A stretch of DNA of 64,000 nucleotides from Dioscorea cayenensis subsp. rotundata. Taxonomy: Eukaryota; Streptophyta; Magnoliopsida; Dioscoreales; Dioscoreaceae. The DNA is taken from assembly GCF_009730915.1 (NCBI RefSeq), contig NW_024086420.1:62001-126000 (forward strand). The letters are read 5' to 3'. This document shows positions 54,541 through 64,000 of this stretch, in pieces. The notes beneath the pieces are model-generated. The model was not told the origin of the DNA, made no database searches, and was given only the letters and a program-made list of their open reading frames with translations. A program made the translations under genes and the position numbers. Position 1 is the stretch's first letter, and the number at the start of each line of letters is the position of its first letter.

Positions 54541-55785
54541 ACACACATGAAAGAATAGGGGCAAGAAGATAAATGGCTAAATGTATGACCGCAAGCTCAA
54601 ATAGTGAAGAACCCCACAGGCACAGATGAGATGAAATCAAGAAAATGAGTTGCACAATAACCAACTTAGTTGAGATAGTCATTATTCCTCTAGAGTGCTT
54701 TTCCTTATGAGTGTGTGTATACTTCATCCCTTGCTCTCCCTATTCACGGCACATTTAATGACTACCGGTGTTAGAAATGTTAAAAATACCCTCAATGGCA
54801 AGTCAAGAGTCCTTTGGTCCACAGTCAATACTTTAGCATCTAAGTGAATTCACAATAGAGTCCAGGAGGATAAGCACTTTTTTTTTCGAGTCCGCCTAAT
54901 ATAGATTGCACAAAATATCTTATAATCTTTTAGAGGGATGCACATGCTGATTAGGTACAAGATCCACCCAACTTACTCGATTACAATCTACATAGATGCA
55001 TTCATGCTAAATTAGCAGAGGAATACTGACATAGACTCATTTTTTCATTTATCCATTTTTTTAACAAATATATACATGTCTCCTGAGCACCTTCATGCAA
55101 AACTTCATTAGGGATAAAGCAAAATGAACAAAAGAACCAAAAGTTCTTAAAAAACCATTGAGGGAAAAATTTACCACTCTAACACTTTAAATCAAAAGTA
55201 GTGGGTTAGCTGGGGCAAACAAGGTAGAAGTTCTATGTCAATGTTGTGAAGAAAGACCTAGAGAGAAAACATGACTTCCTAAAAGCACAAATAACACTAC
55301 AACTCATTACTATCATTCATTCAAGCCAGGAGGTTCTTAACAATAAATCATAGCTATCACTGGTGAAGTAAGCATGCAAATAACCCATCCCCACGCCTAG
55401 AATCATATATTGCCCTCAATGCACACTAATCAACAGAACATGGTGTAGAATTCATAATAATTAAATGAAGCATGAAAGGGAAGAGTAAAGAGACTGCCCC
55501 ATTTGGTTGATGAAGATTGTCCAGTGACAGCACAGTTAGTTAGCAACAAGGCCAGCAAAGAGTAAAGGAGGTGGGGCACAATCCGTGAAAGGTCCTACAA
55601 AAATAAGAAAGGTGATCACAACACTTAAGGAAATCAAAAGGGAAGGAAAACATACATATTAGGCAAAATAAAGTAATACAAGCCTAGGAGGGAATGAATC
55701 CTTGCTAACAAAAGAGGTTCAACTAGCAAGACACAAAACAATGCGAAATACAAAATATAAACTCAAGTTCATAAAAGTCTTGCTC
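54541..55785 (-). other. E8 3' non-coding region
   Basis: No gene seen. Shares 'ttttttttcgagtccg' (54879-54894) and 'cagaggaatactgacatagactca' (55017-55040) with E4, and has a degraded copy of the CATTG...CAATG hairpin near 55410-55425. Confidence 0.6.
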
Positions 55786-56988
55786 CTATGCTTGGTGGTG
55801 GTTGTCAGTAGGTGCACCAGGTGCCAAGGATGTGGTAGTTCCTGAGGTGGTGCAGGAGGATGAAGAAGACCCACGCACGAAAGAAAGAACTTCGCGCATA
55901 TCCCTTGACAACTGTCTAAGTGTCTCAGTATTCTCTTGATGTCCTTGAAGAATGGAACGAATCTTGCCCTGAATCTCTTGAAGGTGAAGCTCAACTCCAG
56001 GTGGTTCATCGTCTGGTTCAGAATCAGACTATGGTGAAGAAGTAGTGATGCGTTCACCTGTGACTAAGTATCGTATAACGGCATATGTGTCACCACGTTT
56101 TTCCACCATCCCCATGGAAAACATAATAGCCATCCCCAAGGATGAAGATCCACCAACAATATGCATGTCCCGGGTATGCTCGATCAAACCCATACCTTGA
56201 ATCATATGTGTAATATATTGTCCAGCGAAAATAGATCCAAGGAGCGTGTAAGTACCCTGATGAACAAACAACTCGGCAAAGAGGTGACCAAGGTGAATCG
56301 GGTAACACTCAATGATATTGTATAGCACGAGTAAGTCGGAGCATGTGATTACCCCAGTGCTATCACCACGGCCGCCAATGCCTCAAATTAAGAGTGCATG
56401 AACATATCGATGCACAGGATTGTGAACATGAGATGCTTTCCTTGACTCAATCGTGTGTCGGCCAGAGATTATATTCCAAAACTGTGTGTGTGTCATGGTG
56501 GCTGGAAAATCTGCAGGAAGATGATGAAATGTGGGTGTGTTCACGAATCCCGCATCATACAAGCCCAAGAAATAACCCAATTGTGTGTCACTAATGGTGA
56601 GGATTGTCCTCAAGACTTCGAAACATATCCCAGACGGTCTTACTAATTCGATTGTGTTTAGGACCTCCAAGGTGAGCTCACAGTAAGCCGAATTATTAAT
56701 TGAGAAAATTCTGTCCCGACCATCATGATTGATTAATTCGGATACGGTCTTGGCCAATCCTAGAACTTTGAGGCCATTGCGTTCAATTGTCAGAATAATA
56801 CCAAAAGGCTTGCACTTCAAGAGATTGTAGCGTGCCCTATGTTGTGGTAAGGCTAAGGGTGGCACACCATTAGGTGTCGCATCGTGTCTTCGCCGCTTTG
56901 ATAAAAATCGCTTTACCAACATTCGTATGCCACAAAAACACAAGATCAAACCAAGATTTTCATGAATACAATCATAGGGGCTATCCAT
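55786..56988 (-). pseudogene. E8 ORF2, ATHILA ORF-1-like, two stops only
   Basis: 401 codons in a single frame from ATG 56988 to TAG 55786-55788, broken only by TGA at 56383-56385 and TAG at 56029-56031. It is the best preserved ORF2 here. The N-terminus holds a basic cluster (KRFLSKRRRHD, near 56910), then LALPQHRARYNLL, FSINNSAYCELTLEVLNTIEL, LPADFPATMTHTQFWNIISG and SHVHNPVHRYVHALL. After the first stop the frame reads through GIGGRGDSTGV to YPIHLGHLFAELFVHQGTY and GQYITHMIQGMG, then an acidic hinge (SDSEPDDEPPGVEL) and a coiled coil (IQGKIRSILQGHQENTETLRQLSRDMREV) with a Ser/Thr/Pro tail. Order and spacing match E1 and E3 despite strong divergence, which supports selection on the protein in the past. 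A later ATG near 56922 is another possible start. Confidence 0.78.
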
Positions 56989-58015
56989 ATCATCATATAA
57001 TTAAGAAAAAAAAATTGAATGCACCAAATTTTCAATGTGGAAAATGAAAAATTCAGCATTTCCAACAGTAACTCATGAAATTTTTTGTCAAGAGTTGCTC
57101 CTAGGCATGAAGCTTCCCAAAATATACAAATGAATGAAAAACTCTAAGAATTAAGCACACACCATGTCACAACAACCATATATGCCATTCATACTTGAAG
57201 AGCAAGAGAAAAGCCCAAGTTTGTAGCAAAACCTTGAATTAGGGCTTGAAAGCATGGAGTGAGGAGATCTGGTGAAAAAGATGGTAAAACTCCGATTAAA
57301 TAATAAGATTGAGTTTGCAAAATGTAGGAGAGGAGATTAGAGAAGAAAAACCCAAGAAAAATGGTGGATAAATGAGGTAGAGGGAAAGAGAAATGAAAGA
57401 AAGCAAGGTGGAGAAGATGGAAGATGGTGAAAAGAGAGAAAAGGGGAAAAACACCCCTTTAATGTGTTGCCCAGCCCATGCGGGCGCATGGTGCCCTCAT
57501 GAGCTGGAAAGCCCAGCCCGTGAGGCTCACGGGTGCCATGCGGGCGCATGACACCCGTGAGGGTTTCCGGCCGCGTGCGCTGCCCGATGGTGGGAACTTC
57601 ACGGCCGGTCTCACGGGCGCATGGTGCCCGTGAGACCCTCAGCCCACTGGGCTGTGGTCCTCATGGGGGGAGGGGGTTCTCTTGTGGTCGCCATGACACC
57701 CTCAAGGCCCTGGAACCAGCCATAAGTATCCATATCGGCCGTATACAGCACGTATGGACCTGGAAAATCAAATATTGGCATGGTTCCTCTTGCAAACTCA
57801 ATAAAATACGAATTACAACTTTTTAAATACCAAAATAACAATGAAACACATCTAAACAATACTAATTAAAGGCCAAAGACAAGTGAGCAATCCTTAGCAT
57901 GAGTTGAGCACAACAATAACAATATGAGAAACTGGTAAACATAAGTATTCAACCACAACAAAGAAACTAAGCAACTAAAAGAAATACGAAAATTTAAGGA
58001 CGAAAAATTTAAAGA
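56989..58015 (-). repeat. E8 intercistronic region with CATGCG dyads
   Basis: A/T-rich spacer on the ORF2 side. From 57470 to 57670 there is a cluster of dyads: CATGCGGGCGCATG twice, perfect (57477-57490, 57537-57550), CCCGTGAGGCTCACGGG (57517-57533, perfect 8-bp arms) and looser copies near 57605-57640. A stray pair 'catatcggccgtatac' is at 57731-57746. Position and character match the 114-bp arrays of family A, but without a regular period. Short frames here are not genes. Confidence 0.72.
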
Positions 58016-58033
58016 CTTGGGTTGCCTCCAAAG
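58016..58033 (-). other. E8 stop-proximal hairpin, degraded
   Basis: Same position and arms as in the other elements but one arm reads CTTTGG for CTTGGG. A CGTC...GACG stem precedes it in element sense (about 58064-58047). Confidence 0.6.
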
Positions 58034-58079
58034 AAGCGCTTGTTTAACGTCATTAGCTCGACGCATCTTCATTCTTACC

Positions 58080-60355
58080 TCATGGTGGATCAAATGGTGG
58101 GGACTTACCTCCAAGTCAAAGGGAAGTGCTCCAAGATGGAAAACTCATCGAGAGGCATGAAAATACGCGGAATTTACCTTTTCCCTTAAAGAATAGTCGA
58201 TCAATTTCCCGTGGTGGTGATAGTGTACAATTCATCCCCAATTTCTTTTTCTTGTCCTTCTTACGCCAAATTTTCCTTGTGATTGATTTCTTTTTATTGT
58301 TCGGCCACGGAAATGTCCCCAAATAGCCTACATGCTTTAATTGTGTGGGAGGTGGGTTGTTTTCTTTGCAGTCATCGCTATCCATTCCTTCCATGAATTC
58401 ATCCAAAGAGTTAATCGCCAAGACCTCCTGTACACAATCAGTGGTAATCATATCAAATTCATCAGTAAAATAGAGGGGATCATTGTGGTCCAAGGTGTGT
58501 TTCATAGCCACGGGGCGTGAAAGAATGACTTCCTCATCCCCCACCCTCAATGTCATTCTTCCCCCCTTTACATCAATGAGGGCTCCGGCGGTGTTAAGAA
58601 ATGGTCGCCCGAGGATCAATGGGACTTCAACATCATCATCCACATCAATAATCACAAAATCCACTGGGATAATGAGCTTGTCAACTCTAACTAGCACATC
58701 CTCAACAACCCCGTGGGGTTTCTTTATAGACCAGTCTGCAAGTTGTATTGTCATCCTTGTAAGCCTCATGCCTTCCAATCCCAACTTCAAAAACAGCTTG
58801 TAAGACATCACATTGATGCTGGCCCAGAATCTGCCAAGGCCTTTTCTTGCATGCCTTCCCCAATCACACATGGAATAATGAAACTCCCGGGGTCAGTCAA
58901 CTTCTTAGGGAGTTTCCTATGAATCATCGCAGAGCAGTTCCGTGGTAATGCAACTGTTTCTAATTCCTCCAATTTTCTCTTGTTGGTCAGTAGGTCTTTC
59001 ATAAACTTTGCATACTTGGGTATTTGAGTCAAGGCTTCGACAAGAGGGATATTTATGTGTAACTACTTAAATACATTGAGGAATTTCTTGAATTGAGCCT
59101 CCTCCTTATCTTGCTTCAACCTAGCCGGATAGGGAATGGCCGGCTTGTACTCGGGTACCCTGGGTGTTGGTAGTTGGATGGTTTCTTCATCTTGCTTTTC
59201 CTTTCTTCCTTCAATTACACTCTCAGATGTCTTAGGGTCTTCCTGTAGGGCTACCCCATCATTTTTAATGCTTGAGCCCTCCACAGCCCCTGATTATAGG
59301 TGTTTCTATAGGGATTCCCTTGGCCCCTGGGGCTTCCCCCAACATAATCAACTGTCTCAACTGGGGCATCTGAGGCTATTGAGATTGGACACTGAACAGT
59401 ACCATGTCCCATCCCATAGGTCTCGCAAAACAAAATTGCTCTAGAATTTGAGCTTGTACCCAACACAAACTGATCAAATGTCTTTGTTAGAGTCTCAACC
59501 TTGGCGGCTAGCGTAGTGTTGTCATTTATCTCATAAATTCCAACTGCCCTAGGGGGTTTCTATCTAGTCAACCAATGGCATTCATTGCTTGCCATGTTTT
59601 TAATCAAAATTTTAGCATCTTCAGTTGTTTTATTACTCAATGACACCCCCCCCCGCTGCAGCATCGATGAGTTGTCTAGTTGCATTCAAGCCATTGCAAA
59701 GCATCTGGATCCTTATCCACGGGGAGAAGCCATGATGGGGACACTTGCATAGGAGATCCTTGAATCTCTCATGTGATTCGAAAAGTGTCTCGGAGTCCCC
59801 TTGCCAAAATGCAGAAATCTTTAGCCTCAGTGTAGCGGCTTTGCTTGGTGCGAAATACCTTGCAAGAAATTTTCCCACCATTTCCTTCTAAGTGGTGATC
59901 AACCCCGGATTCAATGAAGTGAGCCATCTTTATGCTGCTCCCCTTAGACTGAAAGGGAATAATCTCAATCTTATAGCATCATCAGACACTGAGTTAATCT
60001 TGAAGGTGGAACAAATTTGGAGGAAGTGAGACAAATGAGCATGCGGGTCTTCGTAAGCTAGCCCATCAAATTATACGGAATTTTGGACCATCCCAATTAT
60101 GCTTGCTTTGATTTCAAAGTTATTAGCCAGCACGGTGGGAGCATGCACACTAAATTCCTCACCAGTAAATTGAGGGCTTTCATAATTAGACAAGGTTCGC
60201 CTTGGTTCTGCCATGATTGAAGGTTCATTAATCTCAAGTCGTGTTCCTTGATGTTCTGAACTCTCAGCCACCTCTCTCAATCTTTGATTCAAGGTTCTCT
60301 CAATTTTCTTGATAGGATCTACCAGATTTGTTTGATTGGCACTTATAAGATGGTA
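58080..60355 (-). pseudogene. E8 gag-protease polyprotein, many lesions
   Basis: Gag begins near 60355 with no clean start (a stop follows soon); the N-terminal part EPSIMAEPRRTLSNYESPQF and the core remnants KFLARYFAPSKAATLRLKI and CPHHGFSPW are clear. Breaks occur near 60070, 59885, 59640, 59540 and 59300. The zinc knuckle (59427-59389) has its second Cys changed to Tyr. After an acidic segment, ITQIPKYAKFMKDLLTNKRKLEE leads into the protease, where a frameshift falls at the active-site loop (ALADSG then a shift, near 58810-58850). Beyond it SINVMSYKLFLKLGLEG, FVIIDVDDDVEVPLILGRPFL and a Lys-rich tail are open to 58116. The original frame end, FDPP then TGA, is at 58080-58082. More closely related to E4 than to E1 or E6. 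Confidence 0.86.
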
Positions 60356-60529
60356 CCTTGCACAATATTAAGAGTCAATGATCAGGATATGAGGAAGATA
60401 GTAAAACAGAGTAAAGGCAAGTAAATAGAAATATATGTGCAAATAGAAATAAAAATAAGCAAATGTACAAAATAAAAGAAACAATGGCTAAATCAACAAG
60501 CTCTAATTTTTTCGAGTATTCCTTGTGGT

Positions 60530-60547
60530 TTCCCGGCAACGGCGCCA
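60530..60547 (-). other. E8 primer-binding site (tRNA-Asp)
   Basis: In element sense TGGCGCCGTTGCCGGGAA, 17 of 18 matches. Confidence 0.92.
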
Positions 60548-60553
60548 AAAACT

Positions 60554-60748
60554 TGATGCACGATTTGCAAGCGCACCGAGTCATCAAGTAATAACTCTCG
60601 TACGAGCACGAGAGGGTCATATTCCCTGGGCCCAAGGATCTACCCTTACTTCCTCTTCACGTATTGTCTAGCCGAAATATTCGAAGGGTTTCTCTAATCT
60701 GTTAATTAAAATGAAAGAACTACAAGTGGAGTCTAAAACAAGGCAAGG
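60554..60748 (-). mobile_element. E8 5' LTR, part next to primer site
   Basis: Starts TGATGCACGATTTGCAAGC on the + strand, matching 53012 onward, and is interrupted at 60749 by a solo LTR. Confidence 0.88.
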
Positions 60749-62634
60749 TGATAAGTGCTTGTGCGATATGAATGCGAAGCGTTCATTCCTTATGTTGAGC
60801 ATTACTTTTCTCAAGTTTTTACATTAATATGTGTGTTTTTATGTTACTTTTACACAGGTAGGGCTGTGAGGGCGAGTATGAAGGAAATAGGCCAATGTGG
60901 ATCATAATGCATTTATTTTGGAGGAGATCTTGCTAAAGTTGAAATGTGAAGACATAGGACAGGTGTGAGATGCTAGAGTGTGTGCCAACCTCCTCGCATT
61001 CGAGTGAGCACATCCATTTGGAGGGGCACAAAGGCAGTCACACTCGAGCATTCTGACCTATGCATATAAGAACAAGAACCCTACCAACATGTATATCATT
61101 GAAGAAGCAAGTGATTCAAGACGTGAACGTGTGCCCGTTTGCATTACCCCGATGAAAGTATGGAATTGGGAAGTTATTCAGGCCGAAGACTGTAGCAGAG
61201 CACTGCAGCAACACTGAAGCAATTACTGTATTAGCACTGTTCATAGCCGGCCGAGAAATCAGAGAAACAGAGAATCCACACGGGCGTGTGGAAGTTATCC
61301 ACGGCCGTGTGGAAATTCCGCACGGGCGCGTGTAGCGTCCACGCCCGTGGAGTTGCCCGATTCCAGCCCTATTTAAAGACGATTCAGCCCCGATTTTGGT
61401 ATTCTTTTCTCCATCTTTTCCCCAACTTGAGAGAGGACTTCGGCTAGGGTTTTGAGGGATATTGGATAGGGTTTTGGAGAGGTTCTACAGCTCCTACATC
61501 GCGCGTCATTTGGAAGAAGGTTATTGGGAGAGCTTTCGTTGGCATCGATCCGGCGAGGTGTATCCTAGGCCGGACAAAGGATCCCTTGCGACGAGTAGAT
61601 GACTCTCTACAAGACCATCGACACGACCAACGAGGGTGTTTCTTTATAGATTTATTGCTTTTACATTTGATTTCTTTGATTGTATTTAGCTCCATGGAGA
61701 GCTAAACCCCTAGTGGGTACTCGGGTGATTGTGAACCCTAGGATGTATTCGTTTCATTGAACCTATTTATTATGCTTTCAATAAATTGATGTTTATTGTG
61801 AGTTCCAACCTTGAATGCTTGATTGTATGAATATTTCCCCTAGAGTGACACTAGGGTTGAGAGTTCTTGTTGGTAACCTTGTGAGTGAGTGACATACCAC
61901 GAGCGTTAGACAAAACTAGGTTGGAGAGGGTTGAGAGGGTGAGTCGAGAGGTACAGGAGCGTCCCCTTTCTCCTCCGACGTGATAGATTCTACCTCCGTT
62001 CCCTGAGTATTTTGTGGCCATAATAGAGTGAATGGTCTAAGCGATGAACCTCCACTGGGGCCTAGTTCCACGTGCAATGGAGTGAAGCGTTGAGGGGATC
62101 TTAGTATCTAGGGCTTAATTGTGGCTAGGGACCTTCCGCCTGGACTAAAGGGTTAGGTCTATAATTAGTAAGCGATTTATCACTTGGAAACCCTAGAGCT
62201 CATTGCAACTTTATTCGAGTGCGAGGTTGAGAGGTTATTTAATCTCTCCTCCGGGACATGAATAGAGTTAGGCATAGTTGACCTTAGATTTGGGACTATG
62301 TATGTAAGGATTTCCATGACTCACCATTGCATTGATTTGGAAGCATAATAGAGAGTTCTTGCACTTGAAGCGATTATCCTTGGTGAAGCATCATCCGAGT
62401 ACCCCATCTTTATCGATTGCCTTACCTCCTCCTTACTTTTGCTCTCTTACTTGTTGCTTTTAATTGTTGAGAATTAAATCATTATCACACTTATCATTGT
62501 TGATACTCCATATAGCTAAGAATAAAATTAAGTATCTTTACTCCCTACTCTCTGTGGATTCGACCCCGCTCACCCTTGATTATTACTTTGACAAACCCAT
62601 GCACTTGCGGGATATACGCAAGGGGACCTTGTCA
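60749..62634 (+). mobile_element. Solo LTR (family A) in E8 5' LTR
   Basis: 1886 bp, TGATAAGTGC...CCTTGTCA, no internal sequence. Flanks are CAAGG and TAAGG, an imperfect duplication in a 'caaggcaagg' repeat. TATTTAAAG at 61370-61378; full dyad set at 61276-61350. Confidence 0.9.
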
Positions 62635-63280
62635 TAAGGCAAGGATATAAATCTGGGGAATGAAATGGTCACAGATGCGGATTCCCTAGGGGCTACTAAA
62701 GTGCAAAAGATGCTCAGAATGTCATGCAATTGAAGGTTTGGACCTAGAGATTTCCTAAATTAGATCACCCGATGGTCACAGCAATTGACACCTAATCCAG
62801 TATAAGTATTGATACGGAATTTCTTCTGATCAAATCCTCATACGATTGTATTAACAAAGAGTGAATTCTATAATTAGAGCGGAACCCAACTTTGTCAAGC
62901 ACAAATGTTGGAGGGGTACAAAATACCTGATGGTCACGATGTATTCGTACATGAATCCCTTCCAGACTTGGTGTGTCCAGTATTAGGGTGATGGCCACAG
63001 TACTGAGTACAACCTAGGAGTTGGTTTATAGAGTTCTCATGTAAGAAACACATCAAATGCACCAAGAATGAATCACAAACACACAACAATTGCAATAGAC
63101 AAAATTAGATCATCCAAATACACAAGTTCACCGCAAGGTTCACCGGCATCCGGTGACCTTGGGGTCTACTCGTCCATGCAAACAAATATAAACAATAGGT
63201 CCATAAAAACAACTACAATTGGCATAAGAAAACTCCCTCGAACAATAGATGTGAGATGACAAGAGAAGTTAGGTGGAAAG
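62635..63280 (-). mobile_element. E8 5' LTR, continued
   Basis: Matches 53200-53845 of the other E8 LTR. Carries the strongest copy of the LTR hairpin, CAAGG...CACCGG / CCGGTGACCTTG (63134-63161). Interrupted at 63281. Confidence 0.88.
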
Positions 63281-64000
63281 TGACAAGGTCCGCTTGCGTA
63301 TATCCCGCAAGTGCACGGGTTTGTCGAAGTAATAATCCCGGTTGAGCGGGTATCGAATCCACAGGGAGTAGGAAATAAAAATACTTAATTCGATTCTTAG
63401 CTATGTAAAATATCAATGATGATGATTGTGATAATGATTCAATTCTCAACAGTAAAAGCAACAAGTAAGAGAGCAAAAGTAAAGAAGGGGGTAAGGCAAT
63501 CGATAAAGATGGGGTACCCGGATAATGTTCCGCCTAGGATAATTGTTTCAAGTGCAAGAACCCTCTATTATGCTTCCTAATCAATGCAATGGTGAGTCAT
63601 GGAAATCCTTAATTACATAGTCCCAAATCTAAGGCCAACTATGCCTAACTCTACACATGTCCCGGAAGAGAGACTAGATAACCTCTCAACCTCGGACTCA
63701 CATAGAGTTGCAATGAGCTCTAGGGATTCCAAGTGATAAATCTCTTCCTTAATATAGACCTAAACCTTTGGTACAGGTGGAAGGTCCCTAACCACAATTG
63801 AGCCCTAGATACTAAGATGACCACAACGCTTCACTCCGTTGCACGCGCAACTAAGCCCCAGCGGAAGTTCATCCCTTAGAACATTCACTCTATTATGACC
63901 ACAAAGAACTCGAGGAACAGAGGTAGAATCTATCACGCCGGAGGGGAAAGGGGATGCTCCTGTACCTCTCGACTCACCCTCTCAACCCTCTCCAACCTAG
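63281..64000 (-). mobile_element. Minus LTR (family A), runs off window
   Basis: Begins TGACAAGGTCCGCTTGCG, a reversed LTR 3' end, inside the E8 5' LTR. The left flank GAAAG (63276-63280) is the expected target duplication. Whether it is a solo LTR or the end of a full element cannot be told here. Confidence 0.88.

Noticed and set aside
57266..57440. A small gene in the purine-rich stretch near 57337-57549
   Set aside because: Low-complexity purine/pyrimidine bias gives Ser/Pro/Phe-rich chance frames; no homology or conserved counterpart in the other elements.
60744..62639. A perfect target duplication around the solo LTR at 60749-62634
   Set aside because: Flanks are CAAGG and TAAGG within a short 'caaggcaagg' repeat, so the duplication has one mismatch and its exact place is uncertain.

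Overview
This window reads as plant nuclear DNA made almost entirely of nested Ty3/Gypsy (Metaviridae) LTR retrotransposons of the Athila type. The evidence is: TG...CA LTRs of about 1.5-1.95 kb; primer-binding sites matching the 3' end of plant tRNA-Asp (TGGCGCCGTTGCCGGGGA and variants); a plant retrotransposon gag followed by an aspartic protease; an ATHILA ORF-1-like second ORF downstream of gag-pro/pol; and GTGGGGG polypurine tracts abutting the 3' LTRs. I see no host gene, tRNA, rRNA or satellite. The species cannot be named from the sequence. The degree of nesting suggests gene-poor heterochromatin (inference).

Layout. E1 (+, about 527-7823) is a 5'-truncated element: gag-pro, a 114-bp repeat array, ORF2, 3' non-coding DNA and a 3' LTR; a foreign LTR piece fills 1-526. 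After a snap-back LTR piece (7824-8047) and a truncated divergent LTR (8048-9208) comes E2 (+, 9209-13376), the only element with a pol remnant (integrase). A minus-strand LTR (13377-13996 plus 28904-29780) holds E3 (+, 13997-28903, imperfect target duplication TAACC/TGACC). The 5' LTR of E3 in turn holds E4 (-, 15539-24427, perfect target duplication CTATG). E5 and E6 (+, 30162-44120) are a tandem pair sharing the LTR at 37250-39085; E5 is split by a minus solo LTR (33137-34984, duplication TAAAA). From 44121 rightward is a stack of insertions inside insertions: LTR of family C, LTR of family A, minus LTR, E7 (+, 46294-53011), E8 (-, 53012 to beyond the window). E8's own 5' LTR is broken by a solo LTR (60749-62634) and a further minus LTR (63281 to window end).

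Function. Every coding region carries stops or frameshifts. No reverse transcriptase or RNase H was found. The gag-pro elements look non-autonomous and would have needed polymerase and integrase in trans. Three LTR families are present: A/B with TGATAAGTGC ends, E4-type, and E8-type.

The most interesting signals are cis-acting. (1) Each family carries its own 14-bp perfect dyad (CACACGGGCGTGTG, CATACGGCCGTATG, CATGCGGGCGCATG). Both arms change together around a constant CGG-CG core, and the motif or its half-sites recur just upstream of the LTR TATA box and again in the intercistronic spacer. (2) Two conserved hairpins follow the gag-pro/pol stop. (3) A hairpin plus polypurine-tract module is present twice per element. 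(4) A splice-donor consensus overlaps the gag-pro/pol stop codon. No previously undescribed protein system is supported; these RNA/DNA signals and the recombination footprints are the parts worth a second look.
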